5,227 nucleotides of DNA, taken from Nitrosopumilaceae archaeon (GTDB lineage: Archaea > Thermoproteota > Nitrososphaeria > Nitrososphaerales > Nitrosopumilaceae). The stretch lies in the NCBI GenBank assembly GCA_013330055.1, contig DUJB01000036.1:1-5227 (forward strand), in the 5' to 3' direction. Within the stretch, counting starts at the first letter, position 1; each line of letters begins with the position of its first letter. The notes under the pieces are model-generated. The model made no database searches, was not told where the DNA came from, and saw only the letters and a program-made list of their open reading frames with translations. Below, one piece after another: positions 1 to 5,227 of the stretch. The translations under genes were made by a program, and so were the position numbers.

Positions 1-1088
1 ATGATATTCTAAAAGAATACATTGCAAGAAACACCTACATCTATCCACCAAAACCATCAATGCGATTGATTGGAGACATGATAGAGTACTGCTCTAAAAA
101 GGTTCCACAATGGTATCCTATATCAATCTCTGGATATCACATGCGTGAAGCTGGTTGTAACGCTGTGCAAGAAGTTGCCTTTACAATTGCAAACGCAATA
201 GAGTACATTGAAACTTGCATTGAACGTGGACTAAAAATCGATGACTTTGCACCAAGACTGTCATTCTTTTTCTGTTGCACCAATGAATTTCTTGAAGAGA
301 TTGCAAAATTTAGAGTAGCACGCAGAATATATGCAAAAATAATGAAGGAAAGATTCCATGCGCGTGATCCAAAATCAATACATCTTAGATTTCATGTACA
401 AACCAGTGGTGAATCACTTACTGCACAGCAACCTGATAACAACATTGTAAGAGTTGCTATACAATCCATGGCTGCAGTACTTGGAGGGGCACAATCCCTT
501 CATACAAATTCAAAAGATGAGGCATTGGCACTTCCTACAGAAGCTGCCGTGAAGATAGCACTAAGGACACAACAGATTGTAGCGCATGAGAGCGGAATCA
601 CAAAAACCGTAGATCCGCTTGCAGGTTCTTACTATGTAGAATATCTTTGTGATAGGATTGAAGACGAGGCTAACAAATACCTTAAAAAAATAGACAGGAT
701 GGGCGGTTCGCTTGTAGGAATAGAACGGGGATTCTTCCAATCTGAAATCAGACAAAATGCCTATCGCTTAAAACAAGAAGCTGACAGTGGTGAAAGAATC
801 ATAGTTGGTGTTAACAAATTTACAGATGCAAAAGAAGTAAAACAAGAACTAATGAAAATAGATAATTCTATAGAGACACAACAAGCTAAAAATCTCAAAG
901 AATTAAAAAGTACTCGTGACAACAAAAAGGTAGAAAACATTCTTTCAAAAATGAAAAGTGCTTCAGAAAAAGATGAAAACCTAATGCCATATATCATTGA
1001 TGCAGTAAAAGGATATGCTACACTTGGTGAAATAAGTAATAATTTCAGAGAAGTTTTTGGAATCTATCATCCAAAGGAAATGTTCTAA
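1..1088 (+). CDS. mcmA1: Methylmalonyl-CoA mutase, catalytic (large) subunit, 5'-truncated by window edge
   Basis: Interconverts (R)-methylmalonyl-CoA and succinyl-CoA using adenosylcobalamin; in ammonia-oxidising archaea this is a step of the 3-hydroxypropionate/4-hydroxybutyrate CO2-fixation cycle in the cytoplasm. The frame is open from position 3, giving 361 residues. The family's TIM-barrel domain is about 550 residues, so roughly 190 are missing upstream. The ATG at 60-62 is the internal Met of the PSMRLI motif, not a start. The arginine at 27-29, in ARNTYIYPP, matches the residue that binds the methylmalonyl carboxylate (R207 of the Propionibacterium enzyme; Gln in isobutyryl-CoA mutases). 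The histidine at 138-140, in SGYHMREAG, matches catalytic H244. Other conserved blocks are TSGESLTAQQPDNN, SLHTNS-DEALALPTE and DPLAGSYYVE. The protein ends at FGIYHPKEMF without a cobalamin-binding domain (no DxHxxG), so a separate B12 subunit must exist elsewhere. It is probably co-transcribed with the epimerase one base downstream. Identification is very secure; the mutase specificity call rests on the arginine. Confidence 0.97.
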   Translation, partial: DILKEYIARNTYIYPPKPSMRLIGDMIEYCSKKVPQWYPISISGYHMREAGCNAVQEVAFTIANAIEYIETCIERGLKIDDFAPRLSFFFCCTNEFLEEIAKFRVARRIYAKIMKERFHARDPKSIHLRFHVQTSGESLTAQQPDNNIVRVAIQSMAAVLGGAQSLHTNSKDEALALPTEAAVKIALRTQQIVAHESGITKTVDPLAGSYYVEYLCDRIEDEANKYLKKIDRMGGSLVGIERGFFQSEIRQNAYRLKQEADSGERIIVGVNKFTDAKEVKQELMKIDNSIETQQAKNLKELKSTRDNKKVENILSKMKSASEKDENLMPYIIDAVKGYATLGEISNNFREVFGIYHPKEMF

Positions 1089-1089
1089 A

Positions 1090-1488
1090 ATGAAAATAGA
1101 TCACATTGCAATTGCTGTAAACAACGTAGAGGCTGCCGCAAAACAATACCAAGAAGCACTAGGAGTAAATGAAGTGATATACGAAACAGTAGAATCAGAA
1201 GGTGTAAAACTTGCAATACTTCGATTAGAAAATGGCAGAATCGAATTGATGGAGCCAACTCGAGATGATAGTGCCATTAAGAAATTTCTAGAAAAAAAAG
1301 GCGAGGGATTGCATCACATGGCGCTTGCAACAGACGACATAGAAAAAGAATATGAGCGCATGGAAGGATGTGGAATTCAATTTCTTGGTAAGATAAGGTC
1401 GGGTTCTGAAGGAACAAAAATTGTCTTTATTCATCCAAAATCATTACATGGCGTACTTTCAGAACTTTGTTCTCATCCAAAACACTAA
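1090..1488 (+). CDS. mce: Methylmalonyl-CoA epimerase
   Basis: Epimerises (S)- to (R)-methylmalonyl-CoA, linking propionyl-CoA carboxylation to the mutase encoded just upstream. The 132-residue protein is a two-repeat vicinal oxygen chelate (glyoxalase-like) fold of normal length. Expected metal ligands are visible by family pattern: H5 (DHIAIAV), E52 (RIELMEP), H76 (GLHHMAL) and E125 (GVLSELC). The IELMEP and GEGLHHMA blocks are typical of the epimerase rather than of glyoxalase I. I chose the ATG at 1090 because the family begins with MKIDHIAIAV; an in-frame TTG at 1057 would add 11 unrelated residues inside the mutase gene. The ATG lies one base after the mutase stop. A weak purine-rich AAAGGAAA sits at 1073-1080, so translational coupling to the mutase is likely. 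The gene stops at 1488, directly against the stop of the convergent regulator. Confidence 0.96.
   Translation: MKIDHIAIAVNNVEAAAKQYQEALGVNEVIYETVESEGVKLAILRLENGRIELMEPTRDDSAIKKFLEKKGEGLHHMALATDDIEKEYERMEGCGIQFLGKIRSGSEGTKIVFIHPKSLHGVLSELCSHPKH
1292..1299 (-). terminator. Possible T-run terminator for the HTH-CBS regulator transcript
   Basis: The regulator transcript has no spacer in which to end before entering the epimerase gene antisense. The first strong T-run on the minus strand is the complement of A8 at 1292-1299, about 190 bases past the regulator stop. If it is used, the transcript covers much of the epimerase 3' half in antisense. This is assigned by composition only. Confidence 0.2.
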
Positions 1489-2043
1489 CTATTCCATCAT
1501 TTTTAGAGTGTCTGACGCAGTAATTATTCCAATAATTTTACTGTGTTTTGAAACTAGAATGCACTTTGAAAATCTGACAAGTGGAACTAGTGTCTTTGCA
1601 GGAGTATTGTACTCTACAATAGGAGGACGAGGCTCCATGACTTCTGATAGCTTTATTTTTTTTCGCTGTGTTTCATCACTATCTATCAAATGTTTGACTA
1701 GTCCATCTTCGCTTATCATTCCTACAACATTACTTCCGTCAAAAACTGGAATCTGGCTAATCGAATATTCTTGCATCTTTTTTATCGCATCATGTAATGA
1801 ATCAGTTGTTTTTAGTTTTGTAATTTCTTTACTGCATATGTCCCCTGCTTTCATTGATGATTGATTTTCTAATGAACCAAGTACTTCAAAGATTTTTTTT
1901 GCAGTAGCATAGCTTGGCTGGCATCTACCTGATTCTATTTGGTTGATCATTGAAGTACTAACTCCTGTCAATGAAGCAAGCTTGTGCTGTGTAAGACCCA
2001 CCTTCAATCTGGCAGGTTTTATTGAATCAAGTCGTGGTAACAC
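1489..2043 (-). CDS. XRE-type HTH transcriptional regulator with two CBS domains
   Basis: A predicted DNA-binding regulator of a type common in archaea (HTH plus C-terminal CBS pair, COG3620-like), 184 residues. Residues about 8-57 form a Cro/C1-type helix-turn-helix, with the turn and recognition helix around LASLTGVSTSMINQIESGR (22-40). CBS motif 1 spans about 64-120 (ISQIPVFDG, VVGMISEDG) and CBS motif 2 about 131-184 (IIGIITASD). CBS pairs often bind AMP, ATP, ADP or S-adenosylmethionine; the ligand here cannot be read from the sequence. The start is GTG at 2041-2043. No in-frame ATG fits better, and homologues as I recall them begin with a similar MLP-x-L stretch. Its TAG stop abuts the epimerase stop, and its promoter region is shared with the divergent DM13 gene. 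Plausible targets are its own promoter, the DM13 promoter or nearby carbon-metabolism genes, but none of these is shown by the sequence. Confidence 0.93.
   Translation of the reverse strand: MLPRLDSIKPARLKVGLTQHKLASLTGVSTSMINQIESGRCQPSYATAKKIFEVLGSLENQSSMKAGDICSKEITKLKTTDSLHDAIKKMQEYSISQIPVFDGSNVVGMISEDGLVKHLIDSDETQRKKIKLSEVMEPRPPIVEYNTPAKTLVPLVRFSKCILVSKHSKIIGIITASDTLKMME
1656..1663 (+). terminator. Possible downstream T-run terminator for the mutase-epimerase unit
   Basis: Because the epimerase abuts the convergent regulator, its transcript must end within the regulator gene. A T5 lies at 1500-1504, 12 bases after the epimerase stop, and a stronger T8 at 1656-1663. The T8 is antisense to the regulator's KKIK codons. 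Either could end the transcript; neither has a supporting hairpin. T-runs opposite lysine codons are common in this composition, hence the low confidence. Confidence 0.2.
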
Positions 2044-2065
2044 TTCAAAATGATATACTCTTAGT

Positions 2066-2075
2066 TAGATATTTC
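2066..2075 (-). promoter_or_regulatory. TATA-like element for the HTH-CBS regulator gene
   Basis: On the minus strand this reads GAAATATCTA, covering -32 to -23 relative to the GTG start at 2043. Archaeal TATA boxes are usually centred near -26 from the transcription start, so this position predicts a leaderless transcript starting at or near the GTG. The match is by eye. A second AT-rich stretch (AGTATATCA) nearer the start is too close to serve as a TATA box for this gene. Confidence 0.35.
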
Positions 2076-2088
2076 AATTTTCTTCAAT
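2073..2088. repeat. TTCAAT direct repeat with 10-bp phasing (possible operator)
   Basis: TTCAAT occurs at 2073-2078 and again at 2083-2088, so the copies are exactly 10 bp, about one helical turn, apart. They lie between the two divergent TATA-like elements and the first copy overlaps the minus-strand one. A protein bound here could affect both promoters, and the adjacent HTH-CBS regulator is the obvious candidate. In AT-rich DNA a 6-bp repeat can also arise by chance. Confidence 0.25.
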
Positions 2089-2089
2089 C

Positions 2090-2097
2090 CTTAATAG
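2090..2097 (+). promoter_or_regulatory. TATA-like element for the DM13 gene
   Basis: CTTAATAG lies about 22-29 bases before the ATG at 2119, centred near -25. That spacing fits a leaderless archaeal transcript beginning at the ATG. It is assigned by position and AT-richness only. Confidence 0.35.
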
Positions 2098-2118
2098 TGA
2101 GATTTTCTTATTGCAAGT

Positions 2119-2742
2119 ATGCTAAAGGGCATCACAATAGCAGTTATTGTGGGTGTTGCTGCAGTTGGTGTGTATTATTTAACAAGTCCGCTCTTTTTTG
2201 ATAGAATAATCGATGAACCATTACCCAAAGCCCTAAGTGAAATTCAAAAAGATCTTACATATGAAAAATTTGTTAACATGGTGGATGAACAGAGAAGCGC
2301 TCTTGTAAAAAAAATGCCACAAGTCACTATTGATTTGATTATGGACGAAGCAAAAAAATTCACTACTACAGTATCTGAAGAAATGCAAGAGATGATCGCA
2401 AAAGTTGCCCCTGACTCGAATCAACCTCCAAAATTTTCTAAACTTGGAACTTTTCAGGGATTGAAAGGACATCAGGCAACTGGCAAAGCTGAGGTGATAA
2501 CGGTAGGGGATGTCTCATTTCTTAGATTTGAAGACTTTGAAGTCACAAACGGTCCTGATCTTCATGTATACATGACAAAAAATGGAGATGTTGATAGCGG
2601 AATAGACCTTGGAAAACTAAAGGGAAACAAGGGATCGCAGAATTATGAACTAAATGGAATCAATACTAATGTGTATAATACAGTGGTAATTTACTGTCAG
2701 CCGTTTCATGTTTACTTTGCATCTGCAACACTGTTAGAATGA
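2119..2742 (+). CDS. Membrane-anchored DM13-domain protein
   Basis: A 207-residue protein of unknown specific role. Residues about 4-21 form one hydrophobic helix after a short N-terminus with Lys3. No lipobox cysteine and no clear cleavage site follow, so it is probably an N-terminal anchor with the rest outside the cytoplasmic membrane. Residues about 36-97 look helical and charged, like a stalk or spacer. Residues about 107-205 match the DM13 domain: GTFQGLKGHQATG at the front, FEDFEVTNGPDLHVYM (137-152), DLGKLKGNKGSQNYEL (163-178) and VVIYCQPFHVYFASATL (189-205), including the conserved cysteine C193. DM13 has been proposed to act in redox or electron-transfer reactions through this cysteine, often beside DOMON or cytochrome domains, none of which is present here. 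The ATG at 2119 gives a proper anchor sequence and lies behind a TATA-like element. It is a single-gene unit between the divergent regulator and the convergent dikinase. Confidence 0.92.
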   Translation: MLKGITIAVIVGVAAVGVYYLTSPLFFDRIIDEPLPKALSEIQKDLTYEKFVNMVDEQRSALVKKMPQVTIDLIMDEAKKFTTTVSEEMQEMIAKVAPDSNQPPKFSKLGTFQGLKGHQATGKAEVITVGDVSFLRFEDFEVTNGPDLHVYMTKNGDVDSGIDLGKLKGNKGSQNYELNGINTNVYNTVVIYCQPFHVYFASATLLE

Positions 2743-2748
2743 TTGAAA

Positions 2749-5227
2749 TTATCTTCTTTTTGTTTTTTTAGTTCTAGTTTTCTTTTTTGGTTTATCTGCA
2801 AGTGCAGCTTGTGCTGCAGCAAGAATTGCAATTGGAATTCTGTGTGAAGATGCACTTACGTAGCTTAGGCCTACTTTGTGGAAAAATGATATGGAACTAG
2901 GATCTCCTCCATGTTCACCACATATTCCTATTTCCATGTCTGGCCTGTTCTTTCTTCCTTTTGATATTGCAATCTCCATTAAACTTCCTACTCCATTTAC
3001 ATCAACAGATTGGAACGGATTCTCTTGAAGTATTTCTTTTTCCAGATACTCAGGCAGGAATTTGCCTTCTACGTCTTCCCTGCTAAAGCTGTATACTGCC
3101 TGTGTCAGATCATTTGTACCAAAACTAAAGAATTCTGCCGTTCTAGCAAGCTCATCTGCGGTAATACATGATCTTACAACCTCAAGCATCGTACCAAAAT
3201 TAATTTTTAATTTTAATCCCATCTTTGACTCTACAGATGATTTTATTGTGTCGTAAATTCGTTTGATTTGATTTAGTTCGTCTATGCTGCCTACTTGGGG
3301 CACCATGATTTGTGCTCGTGCGTCTGTGTTTTCTTTTAACAGTTCACCTGCAGCTTCACAAATTGCTCTAACCTGCATTTCATAAATTTCTGGGAATGTT
3401 ATGCCAACTCTGACTCCACGGTGGCCCATCATTGGATTGATTTCAGCTAATTCTCTTGCACGCGCAAGAATTTTTCTTGTTTTCTCAAGTTCTTCTGGCG
3501 AATTTTGATTTTCGAGTCTGTGTACTTTGTTAATCAGCTCTTCAATATTTGGCAAGAATTCGTGCAGTGGAGGATCTAGTAATCTAATTGTAACTTTGTA
3601 TCCCTCCATGACCTTGAGTATCTCTTTGAAATCACTTTTCTGCAGAACCAGTAATTTTTCTAGTACTTCTTTTCTTTCCTCTACATTGCGTGCCATTATC
3701 ATATCAACAAAGAGACCCAATCTGTCATGTGCATTGAACATCCTCTCTGTTCTACAAAGTCCTATTCCTTTTGCACCATAGTTTCTGGCTAGCCTTGCTG
3801 CTTCAGGGGTATCTGCGTTTGCTCTTATGCCCAATCTTTTGATCTGCTCTGCCCATTGTATGATTGTTTTTAGTTCACTTGTTACTTCTGGTTCAACTGT
3901 AGGAATCTCCCCCAAAAAGACAATTCCTTGACTACCATCTATTGTAAGGACCTCGCCCTCATGGACGGTTTTACTGTCTACTTGGAATTTTTTTGTAGAG
4001 TAATCTATCTTCATGTCCGTACAACCTACAATGCATGGTTTTCCCATTCCTCTTGCCACTACTGCGGCATGTGAAGTTTTTCCACCTCTGCTTGTTAGAA
4101 TTCCTACCGATGCAAAAAATGCCGGCACATCTTCCGGTTTTGTTTCTTCTCTAACCAAAACTACTTTGACTCCATCTTCTCCCATCTTTACTGCTTTTTT
4201 TACATCAAAGACAACAACACCTGTTGCAGCACCAGGCGATGCAGCTATTCCTTTTACAAGTGGTGAATGACTCTTTACTGCTTCTTGGTTGATTGTTTTG
4301 TGTAATAGCTGTTCTAATTGATCAGGGTGTAATCTTGTGAGAGCCCTCTCTTTTGAAATTAGTTTTTCTTTTACCATCTCAACTGAAGTTCTAATCATTC
4401 CTAAAGCATTCATCTTTGCAGAACGAGTCTGTAACATGTAGAACTTGCCTTGCTCTACTGTAAATTCCAAGTCCTGTGGTTCTTTGTAGTGTTTTTCTAA
4501 TTTTGCACAAGTTTTCATTAACTGTATAAAAGTATGTGGTAGCTCTTTTTCCAAGATGTCTATTGTTTTAGGGGTTCTGATTCCTGCAACAACATCTTCA
4601 CCTTGTGCATTGACAAGATATTCACCAAAAACTTTTCGTGTGCCGTCTCCTGGATTTCGTGTAAAGACAACTCCGGTTGCACTGTCATTTCCCATGTTGC
4701 CAAAAACCATCGCTACAACATTTACTGCCGTTCCATTTGCAATATCTTTGGTAATTTTGTATTTTTCTCTATATACTACTGCTCTCTCACCCATCCAACT
4801 CTTAAAGACTGCCTCTATTGCAAGCTCAAGTTGTTTGTAAGGATCCGAAGGGAATGGTTTTTCAGTATGGTTTTCACAAATCTCTTTGTATTTTGATACA
4901 ATCTTCTTGAGAGTTTCTGCATTAAGTTCACTATCGTGCTGAACAATGAATTCACGCTTGGTCTCTTCTAGTATGTCATCGAATTTTTTGTCATCTACAC
5001 CAAAAACGACTTTGCCAAAAAGTTGGACGAATCTTCTGTATGAGTCCCATGCAAATCTCTCGTTGTTGCTTTTTTTTGCAAGGCCAATGATAGTTTGATC
5101 ATTTAATCCAAGATTTAGAATTGTGTCCATCATTCCAGGCATAGATAGGGCTGCACCGGATCTGACTGATACTAGGAGTGGGTTTTCTAAAGAACCAAAC
5201 TTTTTACCAGTTCTTTTTTCTATCTTG
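2749..5227 (-). CDS. ppdK: Pyruvate, phosphate dikinase, N-terminus cut by window edge
   Basis: Interconverts pyruvate, ATP and Pi with phosphoenolpyruvate, AMP and PPi in the cytoplasm; in an autotrophic archaeon it probably makes PEP for gluconeogenesis. The frame stays open to 5227, giving 825 residues. About 70-80 are missing, since the protein enters at the TGKKFG and PLLVSVRSGAALSMPGMMD blocks of the ATP-grasp domain. Numbers below count from the internal Met at 5142. ATP-grasp domain to about 245, with QDLEFTVE (E226) and LQTR (Q238, R240). Phosphohistidine swivel domain about 290-410, with GGKTSHAAVV (catalytic H358, codon 4069-4071; T356 is at the site phosphorylated by the plant regulatory protein). 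PEP/pyruvate barrel about 430-780, with GLCRTERMF (R464), IRLLDPPLHEFLP (R520), TMLE (E654), GTNDLTQ (N677) and CGEHGGDP (C741, the proton donor). All key residues are present, so it should be active. Oddities are SSHR where SPFR or SPYR is usual near 765-768, and a Lys/Arg-rich tail (784-797). Its promoter is outside the window. Confidence 0.98.
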   Translation of the reverse strand, partial: KIEKRTGKKFGSLENPLLVSVRSGAALSMPGMMDTILNLGLNDQTIIGLAKKSNNERFAWDSYRRFVQLFGKVVFGVDDKKFDDILEETKREFIVQHDSELNAETLKKIVSKYKEICENHTEKPFPSDPYKQLELAIEAVFKSWMGERAVVYREKYKITKDIANGTAVNVVAMVFGNMGNDSATGVVFTRNPGDGTRKVFGEYLVNAQGEDVVAGIRTPKTIDILEKELPHTFIQLMKTCAKLEKHYKEPQDLEFTVEQGKFYMLQTRSAKMNALGMIRTSVEMVKEKLISKERALTRLHPDQLEQLLHKTINQEAVKSHSPLVKGIAASPGAATGVVVFDVKKAVKMGEDGVKVVLVREETKPEDVPAFFASVGILTSRGGKTSHAAVVARGMGKPCIVGCTDMKIDYSTKKFQVDSKTVHEGEVLTIDGSQGIVFLGEIPTVEPEVTSELKTIIQWAEQIKRLGIRANADTPEAARLARNYGAKGIGLCRTERMFNAHDRLGLFVDMIMARNVEERKEVLEKLLVLQKSDFKEILKVMEGYKVTIRLLDPPLHEFLPNIEELINKVHRLENQNSPEELEKTRKILARARELAEINPMMGHRGVRVGITFPEIYEMQVRAICEAAGELLKENTDARAQIMVPQVGSIDELNQIKRIYDTIKSSVESKMGLKLKINFGTMLEVVRSCITADELARTAEFFSFGTNDLTQAVYSFSREDVEGKFLPEYLEKEILQENPFQSVDVNGVGSLMEIAISKGRKNRPDMEIGICGEHGGDPSSISFFHKVGLSYVSASSHRIPIAILAAAQAALADKPKKKTRTKKTKRR
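2754..2788 (+). terminator. Oligo-T transcription terminator for the DM13 gene
   Basis: Beginning 11 bases after the DM13 stop, the plus strand has clustered T-runs: T5 at 2757-2761, T7 at 2763-2769, T4 at 2778-2781 and T6 at 2783-2788. Archaeal RNA polymerase terminates at such U-tracts without needing a hairpin. The same bases, read on the minus strand, are the Lys/Arg codons of the dikinase C-terminal tail, so the site lies inside the neighbouring coding sequence. Confidence 0.5.

Larger units (their letters stand above)
2044..2118. promoter_or_regulatory. Divergent promoter region between the HTH-CBS regulator and the DM13 gene
   Basis: This 75-bp AT-rich spacer is the only sizeable intergenic region in the window and must hold the promoters of both divergent genes. 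Each strand has a TATA-like element about 25-27 bases before its start codon, which in archaea places transcription initiation at or next to the start codon. I see no Shine-Dalgarno-like sequence before either start, so both mRNAs are probably leaderless. A hexamer direct repeat lies between the two elements. Confidence 0.6.

Noticed and set aside
60..62. ATG at 60 as the mutase start
   Set aside because: The frame is open upstream to position 3 and encodes conserved mutase sequence (DILKEYIARNTYIYPPKPS) leading into this Met, so it is internal.
561..997. Minus-strand open frames opposite the mutase gene
   Set aside because: Antisense shadows of a well-conserved gene, with no promoter-like or family signal.
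1057..1089. TTG at 1057 as an upstream start for the epimerase
   Set aside because: It adds 11 residues unlike any epimerase N-terminus and lies within the mutase coding region; the ATG at 1090 gives the normal family start.
1482..1511. Inverted repeat ACACT / AGTGT across the convergent stops
   Set aside because: Only five base pairs with a 20-base loop, which is expected by chance.
1421..1864. Plus-strand open frame of 147 codons overlapping the epimerase end and the regulator
   Set aside because: It is antisense to clearly conserved HTH-CBS coding sequence and also overlaps the epimerase in another frame; its protein resembles no family I recognise.
2803..2818. Perfect 6-bp hairpin TGCAGC-TTGT-GCTGCA as a terminator stem
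   Set aside because: On neither strand is it followed by a T-run in the right place, and it is explained by repeated Ala codons in the AAAQAALA segment of the dikinase.
4556..4896. Two overlapping plus-strand open frames opposite the dikinase
   Set aside because: They overlap each other in different frames and mirror conserved ATP-grasp coding sequence; the translations are Ser/Thr- or Cys/Phe-rich, as expected of antisense frames.
5140..5142. ATG at 5142 (minus strand) as the dikinase start
   Set aside because: The 28 codons before it encode the conserved SVRSGAALS and TGKKFG segments, so the true start is beyond the right edge.

Overview
This window looks like part of a chromosome of an ammonia-oxidising archaeon of the Nitrososphaerota (Thaumarchaeota), most likely a Nitrosopumilales relative. 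The main reasons are the gene content and the AT-rich, lysine-rich coding sequence. A stand-alone methylmalonyl-CoA mutase catalytic subunit is followed directly by methylmalonyl-CoA epimerase, as expected for the archaeal 3-hydroxypropionate/4-hydroxybutyrate CO2-fixation cycle. Next come an archaeal-type HTH-CBS regulator, a membrane-anchored DM13 protein and pyruvate phosphate dikinase. The intergenic spacers are very short, and there are TATA-like elements at leaderless spacing. The taxon is an inference from this gene set; there is no rRNA or other marker here.

Layout, left to right: (1) positions 1-1088, plus strand, the C-terminal two thirds of the mutase catalytic subunit, cut by the left edge. 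(2) 1090-1488, plus, methylmalonyl-CoA epimerase, one base after the mutase stop. (3) 1489-2043, minus, an XRE-type HTH plus paired-CBS regulator whose stop codon abuts the epimerase stop with no spacer. (4) 2044-2118, a 75-bp divergent promoter region, the only real intergenic region in the window. (5) 2119-2742, plus, an exported, membrane-anchored DM13-domain protein. (6) 2749-5227, minus, pyruvate phosphate dikinase, almost complete but cut at its N-terminus by the right edge. No stretch above 75 bases lacks a gene, and I see no RNA genes, mobile elements or CRISPR arrays.

Metabolically, epimerase and mutase convert (S)-methylmalonyl-CoA through the (R) form to succinyl-CoA inside the carbon-fixation cycle. 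Pyruvate phosphate dikinase links pyruvate to phosphoenolpyruvate, which in such an autotroph would feed gluconeogenesis. The regulator between them has CBS domains, a fold that commonly senses adenine nucleotides or S-adenosylmethionine, so control of central carbon flow by energy state is an attractive but unproven idea.

The window reads as core metabolism, and I see no obvious new multi-gene system. The points most worth checking are the compact convergent gene ends, where one gene's lysine codons supply T-runs on the other strand, the small divergent promoter with a 10-bp-phased direct repeat, the basic C-terminal tail and altered C-terminal motif of the dikinase, and the uncharacterised DM13 protein.
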